A stretch of 64,000 nucleotides of DNA, from NCBI RefSeq assembly GCF_000725485.1, contig NZ_JOAG01000036.1, forward strand, positions 62,001-126,000. Reading direction: 5' to 3'. This DNA comes from Nonomuraea candida. GTDB lineage: Bacteria > Actinomycetota > Actinomycetes > Streptosporangiales > Streptosporangiaceae. The position numbers and the translations under genes are program-made. Positions 22,865 to 31,649 of this stretch are shown here, in pieces (position 1 is the stretch's first letter; each line of letters starts with the position of its first letter). Under the pieces are notes generated by a model that did not search any database, was not told where the DNA came from, and saw only the letters and a list, made by a program, of their open reading frames with translations.

Positions 22865-24589
22865 TTAGCGCTTCCTTCTGTGGCGGCCCGCCATGCGGCG
22901 TCTCACCGCCAGTGTGACCGGAAGCGCGCCCGTCGTCACCAGGCCGAGCGCGAGCAGTGCGCCGGCGGCGTCGGCCCCCGACGCCTCCCCGCCCGTGCGG
23001 CCCGGCCCGGCGACGGTGAGGGTGGGCTGCTCCTCGCCTCCGGTACGGGTCGGCTCACCCGCGGTCAGGGTGGGATCCTGGCTGCCGCCCGGCCCCTCGC
23101 CCGTGGGAGTCTCGGAGGGCGGGTCGGTGGGGGCGGGCCTGGGCCGCGTCGGGGCGACGGTCGGCGCCGCGGTCGTGGGCGTGGCCGACGGCGCGGGCCT
23201 GTCACGCTTCGCCTCGTCCACGTTGCCGCTCAGCTCGGGGTCGGCCGACGGCGTCGGCGTGGGCGTCCTGGACGTGACCGGCTTCCGGGTTCTGGGCGGC
23301 GTACGCACCGGGCGGGGCGTGGCGCTCCTGGTGGGCCGCGCGGTCGTCGGCGCGGCGGACGGGGGCGCCGCGGTCGGGGGAGCCGCGGTGGCCGGCTCGT
23401 CCGTCGGGGTGGGCTCCGGCGTGGTCTCGTCCAGGGTGGGCGGCGGCTCCTCCGCCGGCTCCTCCGTGACCTCCTCCGGCTCGGGCGTGGCGGGCTCGGT
23501 GGGCTCGGTGGCGGTGGGCGAGACCTCGCTGGTCTGCGCCTGCAGCACCGGCTCGTCGGAGCCGGAGGTCAGGACCAGCACGGTCGCGGCGACCAGCACG
23601 CCGACGCCCACGACGGCGACCGCGATCTTGGCGGGCAGCTTGCGCAGCAGCCGGGCCGGCTCGCCCAGGCGGGTCCGGGCGAGCGAGGTCGTCGTCCGGG
23701 CCGGCTCCTCCAGCGCGCTCGGGAACAGCAGCACCAGCAGGCCCGCCAGCGCGGCCAGCCGGCGGCGCCCGCGCTCCTCCCAGTCCTCGCCGTACGCCTC
23801 GGCCGCGACGGCCTCCAGCTCGGTCAGGAACGCCTCCGCCGACGGCGGCCGGCCGGCCGGCTCCTTGGCCAGGCCGCGCTCGACCAGGCCGCGCAGCGGC
23901 TCGGGCACCTCCTCGACGGGCGGCGGCGCGGTCTGGTGCTGCCGGGCCAGCGCCGCCATGTTGGCCGCCCGGTACGGGCGCGTGCCCGTCAGGCACTCGA
24001 AGAACACGACCGTGGCCGCGTACACGTCGGTCGCGGGCCCGGCCGGCGCGCCCGACCACTGCTCGGGCGCCATGTACGGCGGCGTGCCCGCCGCATCGGC
24101 CTCCTCCCCGGCCCTGACCGCGATGCCGAAGTCCACGAGCTTGCTGGTGCCGTCGCCGCGCACCATGACGTTCTCGGGCTTGAAGTCGCGGTGCACGACG
24201 CCGATCGCGTGGGCCGAGGCCAGGCCCCGCAGCGAGCCCTTGAGCACGGTCAGCGCCGCCTCCGGCCCGGTCGGCCCCTCGGAGCGCAGCAGCTCGCGCA
24301 GCGACACGCCGTTGACCAGCTCCATGACGATGGCCGCGCCCCGGCCGGTCTCGACATAGTCGATCAGCCGGGCGTGGTACTGGCTCTGCAGCGTGGCCAA
24401 TAACCGCGCCTCGTGCCTGAACCGGGCCACGAACCCGACGTCCGACCTCAGCTCGTCACTGAGGTACTTGATCGCCACCTCGGCGCCGTCGTGATCGCGC
24501 CTGGCCAGGACCACCCGACCGGCCGCACCTGAGCCCAGCTCGCGGACCTCGGTGTAGCCGGGGACCCCCCATGGCCCATCACCGTACAT
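22865..24589 (-). CDS. Transmembrane Ser/Thr protein kinase (first)
   Basis: 574 residues from ATG 24589, with AGGAGA in front. Kinase motifs are complete: P-loop GSGAAGRV (20-27), VAIK (K41), HRDFKPEN (133-140) and DFG (153-155). A transmembrane helix (321-340) follows a juxtamembrane region rich in Arg. The outside part is a Pro/Thr/Glu-rich stalk of about 200 residues without PASTA repeats. The C-terminus has a second hydrophobic segment and a basic tail (RRRMAGRHRRKR), so the protein probably crosses the membrane twice. It may sense cell-envelope state. It is followed directly by the pseudokinase gene and preceded by a second kinase. Confidence 0.9.
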   Translation of the reverse strand: MYGDGPWGVPGYTEVRELGSGAAGRVVLARRDHDGAEVAIKYLSDELRSDVGFVARFRHEARLLATLQSQYHARLIDYVETGRGAAIVMELVNGVSLRELLRSEGPTGPEAALTVLKGSLRGLASAHAIGVVHRDFKPENVMVRGDGTSKLVDFGIAVRAGEEADAAGTPPYMAPEQWSGAPAGPATDVYAATVVFFECLTGTRPYRAANMAALARQHQTAPPPVEEVPEPLRGLVERGLAKEPAGRPPSAEAFLTELEAVAAEAYGEDWEERGRRRLAALAGLLVLLFPSALEEPARTTTSLARTRLGEPARLLRKLPAKIAVAVVGVGVLVAATVLVLTSGSDEPVLQAQTSEVSPTATEPTEPATPEPEEVTEEPAEEPPPTLDETTPEPTPTDEPATAAPPTAAPPSAAPTTARPTRSATPRPVRTPPRTRKPVTSRTPTPTPSADPELSGNVDEAKRDRPAPSATPTTAAPTVAPTRPRPAPTDPPSETPTGEGPGGSQDPTLTAGEPTRTGGEEQPTLTVAGPGRTGGEASGADAAGALLALGLVTTGALPVTLAVRRRMAGRHRRKR

Positions 24590-24697
24590 AACGGTCTCCT
24601 CTGGAGTTCCTTGGGCCCCCACCCTCATCAAACGGTCCGTAGCTTAACCAGAGGGCACCGCTTTCCCGCTACAGATGTCGCTAGATGCGGATAAATG

Positions 24698-27136
24698 TCA
24701 CTCAATGGTGCCAGGCGCGTCGGGGTTCTCCGTCCCGCGCGGCGTCTCCCGCGGCGTCTCCCGAGGTGTCTCCCGGGGTGTCTCCCGCGGTGTCTGCTTG
24801 GGAGGCTTGGGAGACTCCTTGGGCGTCACCTTCGGGGCCGGCGTCGGGGTCCGGGTCTCCTCGGGAGGGTCGGTGGGCGGGCACGCGGCCGTCGAGCCGC
24901 CGCGTGCGGCCCCGCCGCTCGCCGCCGCCGGGTTCGTGGCGGCCGTCACCGACCACCGCGAGCCGCAGGGCAGTTTGGCCCGCAGGGTGAAGGTCCGGGT
25001 GTAGGAGGTGCCGCCCGACAGGGTGACGGTACGGGTGTCGCCCGCGCCGCCCGCCGAGAGCCGGACGGTGAGGCGTACCGGGCCGGTGTTCCCCGTCGTC
25101 ACGGTCACCGGCGCGCTCAGCCCGCCGTCGGTGCCCACCCGGCCGACCGAGACCCGCAGCACGCGCGGCGGGCAGGGGGTCGTGGCGCGCGCGGTCGCGG
25201 TCCTGCCGCCCGCCGTCACCTGCGCCGACAGCGCCGCGCCGCAGGAACGGGAGCCGAAGGCGTGGGTGAAGGCCCGGCCGTAGGAGGTGCGTCCGGACAA
25301 CGTCGCCGTACGGGTGGCGACCGGGTCACCGTCGACCGCGAACCGCACCCGTACCGGGATCTCGCCGGTGCCGCTCGCGGAGACCAGCACCCTGGCGGTG
25401 GCGGCGCGGGCCGGCGCGGCGGGCACGGAGAGCCGCACCCCCAGCCCGAGCACGGCCGCGGCCGGCGCCGTGGTGGGCGGCCTCGTGGTCGGAGGCCGGG
25501 TGGTGGGCGGCCGCGTCGTCGGAGGCGCCGTGGTGGGCGGCACGGTGGTCGGAGGCGCCGTGGTCGGCGGCGCGGTGGTCGGCGGCCGCGTCGTGGGCGG
25601 CAGCGTGGTCGGTGGCCGGGTGGTCGGCGGTGCCGTGGTGGGCGGTCGCGTCGTGGGCGGCTGCGAGGTCGGTGGCCGGGTGGTCGGCGGCGTCGTGGTG
25701 GGTGGGCCTGTCGTGGGCGGCCGGGTGGTCGGTGGTGTCGTGGTCGGGGGCCGGGTGGTGGGTGGCTGGGTTGTCGGGGGCCGGGTGGTCGGGGGCCGCG
25801 TCGTGGGTGGCCGGGTGGTGGGGCGGGTGGTCTCGGGGCCCGGAGGTGCGGCGGTCCGCGGGTTCCGGCCGGACGGGCCGGTCTCCGGGGAGGGCTGCGG
25901 CACAACCTGCGGGACCTCCGGCCCCGGCTCCTGGCCGGTGTCCGGGCCGGCCCCCGGGTCGGGCTCGGGTTCCGTCTCGGGGGCGGTGACCGGGCCGGTC
26001 TCCGAAGGCGTAGAGCCGCCGGTGGTCTCCGGGGCGGCGGCGGGCGCGGTCGAGATCAGGCTCGGCGGCCCGGCCGCCGCCGCGCCCACCGCGGGCGCCG
26101 GCGGCTGCCGGTTGGCCAGCACGACCACCACCGCCGCGGCCGCCACGGCGCTCACCGCGCCGCCGACCGCCAGCCGCCGCAGGTTCGTCCGCACCAGCCG
26201 CCGCGCGTGCCCGCCGGCGTCGCGGAACACGGTCCTGGCCAGCGACGTGGCCGTCTCCGCCGGGCCCGTGGCGGGCGGGGGCAGCAGCAGGGCCAGCAGG
26301 GCCACGAGCGCGGCCAGCCGCCGCCTGCCCCGCTCCTCCCAGTCCTCCCCGTACGCCGCCCTGGCCACGGCCTCCAGCTCCGCCACGAACTCCAGCGCGC
26401 CGGCCGGCCGCCCCGCCGGGTCCTTGCTCAGCCCGCGCCGCACCAGCTCCCGCACCGGCTCGGGCGCGTCATGGAAGGGGACGGGGGCGTGGACGTGCTG
26501 GTAGCCGAGGACGCTGGGCTCGGTGGACCGGTACGGCCGGTGCCCGGTCAGGCACTCGAAGAAGACGGCGGTGGCCGCGTACACGTCGGTCGCGGGCGAG
26601 GCGGGCCGCCCCTCCCACAACTCCGGCGCCATGTACGGCGGCGTGCCCTCGCGCCGCGCGGCGGTGCCCTGCCGGACGGCGATGCCGAAGTCGACGAGCT
26701 TGCTGATCCCGTCGTCGCGGACGAGCACGTTCTCCGGCTTGTAGTCCCGGTGCACCAGCCCCAGGGCGTGCGCCGTGGCCAGGCCCAGCAGCGAGCCCTT
26801 CAGCACGGCCAGCGCCGCCTCGGGCTCGGTGGCCCCGTGCTCGCGCAGCAGCGCGCGCAGCGACACGCCGTTGACCAGCTCCATCACGATGGCCGCGCCG
26901 CCCACGTCCTGGATGTACTCCCACAACGTGGCGATGTTCGGATCGCGCAGGGTGGTCAGCAGCCGCGCCTCGGACTGGAACCTGGCCAGGGAGGCGGGGT
27001 CGCGTGACAACTCCTCCGACAGGTACTTGATCGCGACCCTGACGCCGGTCGCGTCGTGCACGGCCAGCGCGACGCGACCGCTCGCGCCCGCGCCGAGTTG
27101 CTTGATCTCCGTGTAACCGGGAGCGCTCCACTCCAT
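24698..27136 (-). CDS. Transmembrane Ser/Thr protein kinase (second) with PPTT repeats
   Basis: 812 residues. Kinase motifs: GAGASGRV (15-22), VAIK (K37), HRDYKPEN (129-136), DFG (149-151). A single transmembrane helix (322-341) leads to a long extracellular region. This begins with a Pro/Glu-rich segment, continues with about 24 tandem five-residue xPPTT units (437-557), then two similar beta-rich domains (560-715) each with a TSYxRxFT strand and a paired cysteine, and ends with (TPRE)x4. The stalk presumably carries the beta-domains through the thick wall. No PASTA repeats. The extracellular domains of both kinases look designed for wall-exposed binding; the ligand is unknown. Confidence 0.92.
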   Translation of the reverse strand: MEWSAPGYTEIKQLGAGASGRVALAVHDATGVRVAIKYLSEELSRDPASLARFQSEARLLTTLRDPNIATLWEYIQDVGGAAIVMELVNGVSLRALLREHGATEPEAALAVLKGSLLGLATAHALGLVHRDYKPENVLVRDDGISKLVDFGIAVRQGTAARREGTPPYMAPELWEGRPASPATDVYAATAVFFECLTGHRPYRSTEPSVLGYQHVHAPVPFHDAPEPVRELVRRGLSKDPAGRPAGALEFVAELEAVARAAYGEDWEERGRRRLAALVALLALLLPPPATGPAETATSLARTVFRDAGGHARRLVRTNLRRLAVGGAVSAVAAAAVVVVLANRQPPAPAVGAAAAGPPSLISTAPAAAPETTGGSTPSETGPVTAPETEPEPDPGAGPDTGQEPGPEVPQVVPQPSPETGPSGRNPRTAAPPGPETTRPTTRPPTTRPPTTRPPTTQPPTTRPPTTTPPTTRPPTTGPPTTTPPTTRPPTSQPPTTRPPTTAPPTTRPPTTLPPTTRPPTTAPPTTAPPTTVPPTTAPPTTRPPTTRPPTTRPPTTAPAAAVLGLGVRLSVPAAPARAATARVLVSASGTGEIPVRVRFAVDGDPVATRTATLSGRTSYGRAFTHAFGSRSCGAALSAQVTAGGRTATARATTPCPPRVLRVSVGRVGTDGGLSAPVTVTTGNTGPVRLTVRLSAGGAGDTRTVTLSGGTSYTRTFTLRAKLPCGSRWSVTAATNPAAASGGAARGGSTAACPPTDPPEETRTPTPAPKVTPKESPKPPKQTPRETPRETPRETPRETPRGTENPDAPGTIE
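24746..24793. repeat. 12-bp tandem repeat (TPRE) at the kinase C-terminus
   Basis: Four near-identical 12-bp units coding TPRE stand in tandem near the 3' end of the second kinase gene. They add charged repeats to the extracytoplasmic tail. Copy number is probably variable by slippage. Confidence 0.8.
25466..25828. repeat. 15-bp tandem array coding PPTT repeats
   Basis: About 24 copies of a 15-bp unit (xPPTT, where x is R, A, T, Q, G, L or V) over some 360 bp. The third codon positions and the variable first residue differ among copies, so the array has aged while keeping its period. It forms the wall-spanning stalk of the kinase and is a likely O-glycosylation target, judged from Thr/Pro content. 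Confidence 0.85.
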
Positions 27137-27222
27137 CTGCCTCTCCCATCAGGAGCCGGCCCACCTGATGAGACGCGTGATCAAGCAGTCGGGTTTTCCA
27201 GGTGGCTTCCGGACTTATGGAA

Positions 27223-27861
27223 CTACTCCCGACGGAGGATGTGAACCGGCGTGTCGATACCTTCTGGGAGCACCGAATCGGGTTCGGGCGTGCCCCATGA
27301 GGTGACCAGCGGCAACACCCCGGCCCACACCGGCAGGTCGTAGTCCTCCTCCTCGTCCTTCGGCCCGCCGCGCCGGATCTTGACCGACGCCTCCTCCAGC
27401 GACAGCGCCAGCACGGCCGTGGCGGCCAGCTCCTTGCGCGAGGGCCGCCGCACGTAGTCCCACTGCCCCGGCGCGAGCTGCTCGGACAGGGCGCGCAGGC
27501 CCTCCAGGCGCTCGCCGGGGTCGGTGACCTGGCGGGCCCTGCCGTAGATCATGGCCGAGCGGTAGTTGACGGAGTGGTGGAAGATCGAGCGGGCCAGCAC
27601 GATGCCGTCCAGGTGGGTGACGGTGACGCAGACGTCCGTCTCCTCGCCGGCGCGCAGCGACCTGGCCCCGGTGGAGCCGTGCAGGTACAACGTCTCGCCG
27701 ATGCGGCCGTAGCCGGTGGGCACGACCATGGGGTGGCCGTCCACGACCACGCCCAGGTGGCAGATCAGGCCGGTGTCGAGCACGTCGTACAGGTCGCTCC
27801 TGTCGGTGCTGCCGCGCTGCTTCTCGCGGCCGAGCGTGGTGCGTGCGGTGGTGGAGAGCAT
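27223..27861 (-). CDS. PNPOx-like FMN-binding split-barrel protein
   Basis: 212 residues. LDTGLICHLGVVVDGHPMVVPTGYGRIGETLYLHGSTGA is the FMN-binding N-terminal half of the pyridoxamine-5'-phosphate-oxidase superfamily, followed by HHSVNYRSAMIYGRARQVTD and an Asp/Glu-rich loop. The family includes true PNP oxidases, flavin reductases and haem-degrading proteins. The immediate divergent neighbour is a PdxR/MocR-type regulator with matching operator boxes, which argues for a role in vitamin B6 metabolism. Three candidate PdxR boxes lie between 27879 and 27932, the first 18 bp upstream of this ATG. Confidence 0.82.
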   Translation of the reverse strand: MLSTTARTTLGREKQRGSTDRSDLYDVLDTGLICHLGVVVDGHPMVVPTGYGRIGETLYLHGSTGARSLRAGEETDVCVTVTHLDGIVLARSIFHHSVNYRSAMIYGRARQVTDPGERLEGLRALSEQLAPGQWDYVRRPSRKELAATAVLALSLEEASVKIRRGGPKDEEEDYDLPVWAGVLPLVTSWGTPEPDSVLPEGIDTPVHILRRE

Positions 27862-27878
27862 GATTCGACCGTACGGAG

Positions 27879-27932
27879 GAAGTGGACCTATCCTGTAGGG
27901 CCACTATCCGCCCCTTCGTAGAGACCACTTTC
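27879..27932. promoter_or_regulatory. Three PdxR-type operator boxes
   Basis: Three 12-bp words fit the PdxR motif AAAGTGGWCTA known from Corynebacterium: GAAGTGGACCTA at 27879-27890 (forward), TAGGGCCACTAT at 27896-27907 and GAGACCACTTTC at 27921-27932 (both reverse). Box three ends exactly where the regulator's GTG begins. The set spans the divergent promoters of the PNPOx-like gene and the regulator, a layout as in other pdxR loci. Confidence 0.7.
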
Positions 27933-29309
27933 GTGCGCACCCACGTTGACCTGCCGGTCTCGCTCTCGCGAGACTCGGCCGAACCGCTCACCGCGCAGCT
28001 CGCCGGCTGGCTGCGCCGCGCCATGCTCGACGGCACCCTGGCCTCGGGCGAGCGCCTGCCGTCCACCCGGGCCCTGGCCGCCCAGCTCGCGGTGAGCAGG
28101 ACCGTGGTGACGGAGGCGTACCAGCAGCTCTACGCGGAGGGCTGGCTGGACGGGCGGCATGGCTCCGGCACGTTCGTGGCCGACATGGAGCAGGCGCCCA
28201 GGCCGCCGGAGCGCGGCGCGTACGTGCCCGCGCCGCCGCCGCCACCCGCCGACGTCATCAACCTCACGCCCGGCGACCCGTGGGTGCGCGACTACGACGC
28301 CGCGGCGTGGAAGCGGGCCTGGCGCCGGGCCGCGGAGCTGCCGCCCGGCGACTCACCCGATCCCTACGGCCTGCCGCGCCTGCGCGAGCTGCTCGCCGAC
28401 CATCTCAGGCGCGCCAGAGGCATGGCCGTCGGCCCGGAGAACATCCTGGTCACCAGGGGCACCGGCAACGGCCTCGACCTGTGCGCGCTGGCCCTGCTCG
28501 CCCCGGGCGCCAGGGCCGGCGTGGAGGACCCCGGCTACCGGGTGGCGCGCACGGTGTTCGCGGCGCGCGGCGCGGAGGTGGTGCCCTGCCCGGTGGACGA
28601 GGACGGCGTGATCGTCGACGGCCTCCCCGGCGACCTGCGCGTGCTCTACACCACGCCCGCCCATCAGTACCCGCTGGGTGGCCGGCTGCCGATCCCGCGC
28701 AGGGAGCGGCTGCTGGCCTGGGCGCGTGCCACGGACGCGACGGTCGTGGAGGACGACTACGACGCCGAGTTCCGCTACGACGTCGCCCCGCTGCCCGCGC
28801 TCTACGGCCTCGACCCCTCCCGGGTGGTGCTGCTCGGCACGCTGTCCAAGATCCTCGCCCCCGACGTGGGCGTGGGCTGGCTGGTCGGCGAGCCGGGGCT
28901 GCTCGCCCGGATCGCCGGGCTGCGCGAGGCGGTGGGCGACCGCACCAGCGGCCCCGTGCAGCAGGCCGTGGCGACCCTGCTGGAGCGCGGCGACCTCGAC
29001 CGGCACCTGCGCAGGATGCGCCTGGAGTACGCGCGCCGCCGCGCCGCCGTCGTCGAGCTGCTCGGCCCCGTCTGCCGCCTGCGCGGCGACACGGCCGGGC
29101 TGCACGTGCTGGCCGAGCTGCCCGCGGACATGGTGCCGGCCGTGGTCGAGCGGGCCGCCGCGCGCGGCGTCCTGCTCGACTCGACCCGCCGCCACCATCA
29201 CGGCGAGCCGCGCCTGCACGGCCTGGTGATCGGGTACGGCTCCGCCTCGCTCACCGACGTCCGGCGCGGCTGCCGCATCCTGGCCGGCCTCATCCGTGAG
29301 GCCCGGTAG
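27933..29309 (+). CDS. pdxR: PdxR-like MocR regulator (GntR HTH fused to aminotransferase fold)
   Basis: 458 residues from GTG 27933. A winged helix spans residues 10-75 (LTAQLAGWLRRAMLDGTLASGERLPSTRALAAQLAVSRTVVTEAYQQL), followed by a linker. A type I aminotransferase-like domain then holds PLP-binding YTTPAHQYPLGG, VEDDYDAEFRYD and the lysine in LGTLSKILAPDVG. MocR regulators bind PLP and control B6 genes. A second in-frame GTG at 27882 overlaps operator box one and has its SD too close. With box three ending at the start, the transcript may be leaderless. It is divergent from the PNPOx-like gene. Confidence 0.87.
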   Translation: MRTHVDLPVSLSRDSAEPLTAQLAGWLRRAMLDGTLASGERLPSTRALAAQLAVSRTVVTEAYQQLYAEGWLDGRHGSGTFVADMEQAPRPPERGAYVPAPPPPPADVINLTPGDPWVRDYDAAAWKRAWRRAAELPPGDSPDPYGLPRLRELLADHLRRARGMAVGPENILVTRGTGNGLDLCALALLAPGARAGVEDPGYRVARTVFAARGAEVVPCPVDEDGVIVDGLPGDLRVLYTTPAHQYPLGGRLPIPRRERLLAWARATDATVVEDDYDAEFRYDVAPLPALYGLDPSRVVLLGTLSKILAPDVGVGWLVGEPGLLARIAGLREAVGDRTSGPVQQAVATLLERGDLDRHLRRMRLEYARRRAAVVELLGPVCRLRGDTAGLHVLAELPADMVPAVVERAAARGVLLDSTRRHHHGEPRLHGLVIGYGSASLTDVRRGCRILAGLIREAR

Positions 29310-30414
29310 CGGGGGGCTCCAGGCGGCGCAGCACGGGCAGGGAGCGGGAGGCGTACATCGGGTCCACCGGCAGCACGTGCCGGGCCCACCAGCGGGCGGC
29401 GGAGGGGTCGGGGGAGTGCTCGGTGACGTGGGGGGCGTAGTCGTCGTACGCGGGGTCGTACAGGTAGCCGGTGGACACCCCGTGCCGCTCCAGCTCGGCG
29501 ATGGCCGCGTCCCTGTCGCGCACCAGCAGCGGCACCCGGAACAGCGGCCGGTCGAGGTCGTCGCGCACGGCGGGCGCGACTGTGGGCAGCTCGGCCAGCC
29601 GGCGCACGCCCTCGACGCGGCGCGCCCGGTCGCCGGGCACCTTGGCCAGCCGCCTGGACTGGTACCAGCGGGCCACGCGTCCCCGGTGGGCGCGGTAGTC
29701 GTGAAGGTCGGCGCGTACCCAGGGGTCGAAGGGCGGCAGTGCGGGGGCCTGCGCGAGCGCCTGGCCGAGCTCGTCGGCGTTCAGCGGGATGCGGTAGCCC
29801 TCGCGCGGCTCCTGCATGCCGAGCCGGCGCGCCAGCGCGAGCGCGGGGCGGACGAGGCCGAGCCTGAGCGCGGCCTGCCGGGCCATGGAGGTGGCCACGC
29901 TCCACAGGTCGGCGCGCAGGGAGCCGGGGGTCAGCAGCTCGTCGCGGGCGCGCGCCAGCTCCTTCAGGTCGGCCTCGCTCTCGACGGCCAGCACGCCGCC
30001 GGAGCCCGCGCCGGGGTGCTTGGACAGGCTGAAGACCGACGCCTGGCCGAACGTGCCCAGTGGCCGGCCGCCGAGGTCGGTGTCCATGGCGTGCGCCACG
30101 TCCTCGATGAGGATCTTGCCGGAGAGCGCGGGGGCGTCGTCGGGCAGCCCGTACAGGTTGGTCGTCAGCACCGCGTCCACCAGGCCGAGGTCGACCCGCG
30201 AGACGTCGATGTTGCCATCACGGGGCGACAGCGGCGCGATCACCGGCCGCAGGCCCGCCGCCAGCACGAGGAAGAGGATCTCGTCGGCGGAGATGGGGGA
30301 CATGAGCAGGCGCTGCCCCGGCACGCACCAATGACGTAGTGCCAGATAAAGACCGAGCCTGTTGGACGGAAGCGACAGACAGTGACGACCTGTACGCTCT
30401 GCGAGCTGTTTCAC
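29290..30414 (-). CDS. DegT/DnrJ/EryC1/StrS-type aminotransferase
   Basis: 374 residues from GTG 30414, which overlaps the upstream stop by 4 nt (GTGA). HCLSLPSNRLGLYLALRHW is the N-terminal PLP-phosphate region, VDAVLTTNLYGLPDD and LIEDVAHAMDTDLGG carry the PLP aspartate, and ASVFSLSKHPGAGSGGVLAVE holds the Schiff-base lysine. These enzymes aminate nucleotide-linked keto-sugars. Coupled to a CelD-like acyltransferase, it most likely makes an amino sugar that is then N-acylated for a surface polysaccharide. The C-terminal ~100 residues (VEGVRRLAELPTVAPA) are the substrate-binding part. Confidence 0.82.
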   Translation of the reverse strand: MKQLAERTGRHCLSLPSNRLGLYLALRHWCVPGQRLLMSPISADEILFLVLAAGLRPVIAPLSPRDGNIDVSRVDLGLVDAVLTTNLYGLPDDAPALSGKILIEDVAHAMDTDLGGRPLGTFGQASVFSLSKHPGAGSGGVLAVESEADLKELARARDELLTPGSLRADLWSVATSMARQAALRLGLVRPALALARRLGMQEPREGYRIPLNADELGQALAQAPALPPFDPWVRADLHDYRAHRGRVARWYQSRRLAKVPGDRARRVEGVRRLAELPTVAPAVRDDLDRPLFRVPLLVRDRDAAIAELERHGVSTGYLYDPAYDDYAPHVTEHSPDPSAARWWARHVLPVDPMYASRSLPVLRRLEPPATGPHG

Positions 30415-31493
30415 CCTTGTAGGACAGTACGCAGTCTTCCGTAGGTTTTCAACGCCTTGTCGGCCGTTTTGAGCAATACGGGGTTGGCCATGACCGTGGC
30501 GCGGGTCTTGCGCACCGGCACCCGGATCATCCAGTGCACGCCCGCCGCCGGGCTCGCCCTGGCGACGCGGCCCTCGGCCACCTGCAGCTCGCCGGTCTTG
30601 AGCTTGTCTTTGTACTCCTTCGGGCCCCGGCCCATGTCGATGAGCTGGATCCCCGACTCGGCGGCGCGCTCGGCCATCGCCAGGTGGTGGATGAGGCCGG
30701 GGGAGTATTTCGCGAACTGGGGGTCGTAGGCGGGGAACCAGCCGACCAGCGTCGTGCGCGTGCGCAGCCCGAAGTGCCCGGCCACCGGCCGGTCGCCGGC
30801 GTAGACCATGTCGAGCACCCCGGCGAAGCTCTCCGACTGCGTGGCCAGCAGCCGCTCGACCAGCTCCACGATCCACTGGTGGGCGAAGCGGTCGGTGCGG
30901 CCGGTGCGGCGGTACTGGTCGGTCTTCCAGCCCAGCAGCGTGCGCAGGGGCTCCAGCTCGGTGGTCGCGTAGTCGTGGCGCACCGGCCCGGCGTCCCGGT
31001 CCAGCTTGCGCGACTTGGCCAGCGTGGACTTGTACGTTTTGCCGGAATTCGCCCGCAATGTCTGTGTGTAACGTTCCCAACCGTCACGCAGGTCGATGAC
31101 GGGCGAGGGGTGTCTTTCGTGCCGCTCGTTGAGCAGCGGCTGCCCGGAGACCAGGTGGTCGAACTCGTAGACCGCCAGGCCGCACTGCTTGATCAGTCGC
31201 AGCGGATCGAGGTCGAGCCCCTTGGCGTAGACCAGCCCCTGGGCGTCCGTCAGCCCCGCCGCGACGGGTTTGCCGATGCCCAGCGGATGTCGCTCGAAGG
31301 GGAAGAACCCCACGATGTCGGGGCCGTCGTGGAGGACGGCGACACGTACGTGCTCTCGCAGCTCCCCCACTGTGAGGGTGAATTCGGGAGACAGGAAGGG
31401 GTTGTCGAAGGCGGTGTCCGCTTCCTGCAGGGCACGCCATCGGCTCACTTCCGATTGGCTCAGCTCACGAGGCAGGGCAAGGGTGACGCGCAT
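30411..31493 (-). CDS. CelD/FemAB-like GNAT acyltransferase (paralogue A)
   Basis: 360 residues. SRWRALQEADTAFDNPFLSPEFTL, VGFFPFERHPLGIGKPVAAGLTDAQGLV and ANSGKTYKSTLAKSRKL mark the BcsL/CelD-like double-GNAT fold. The catalytic half has AGHFGLRTRTTLVGWFPAYDPQFAKYSPGLIHHLAMAERAAESGI and IDMGRGPKEYKDKLKTG, the CoA-site pattern of the family. It shares long runs with the protein at 46034-47164, so the two are paralogues. Likely substrates are amino sugars or polysaccharides. The 3' end is coupled to the DegT gene. Confidence 0.82.
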   Translation of the reverse strand: MRVTLALPRELSQSEVSRWRALQEADTAFDNPFLSPEFTLTVGELREHVRVAVLHDGPDIVGFFPFERHPLGIGKPVAAGLTDAQGLVYAKGLDLDPLRLIKQCGLAVYEFDHLVSGQPLLNERHERHPSPVIDLRDGWERYTQTLRANSGKTYKSTLAKSRKLDRDAGPVRHDYATTELEPLRTLLGWKTDQYRRTGRTDRFAHQWIVELVERLLATQSESFAGVLDMVYAGDRPVAGHFGLRTRTTLVGWFPAYDPQFAKYSPGLIHHLAMAERAAESGIQLIDMGRGPKEYKDKLKTGELQVAEGRVARASPAAGVHWMIRVPVRKTRATVMANPVLLKTADKALKTYGRLRTVLQG

Positions 31494-31649
31494 GGGCTCC
31501 TACTGTCGACACGCACTCGCTGTCCAAGCATGAGGGCAGGGGTGTACTGCCAGGGTAAAGGATCTCACCACTTCTTATCGACGCAGGTACGGAACGTTAC
31601 GGAACTCCCAGCCTGTCTTCAGGACCGAGTGACGTTCTAATGTGTCCCC

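Noticed and set aside
25466..25828. CRISPR or satellite array
   Set aside because: The 15-bp units are in frame and code a regular xPPTT stalk of a kinase.
24695..27007. A 770-codon plus-strand frame with RGGRRR-rich text
   Set aside because: It is the antisense of the PPTT repeats and kinase domain and has no protein-like pattern.
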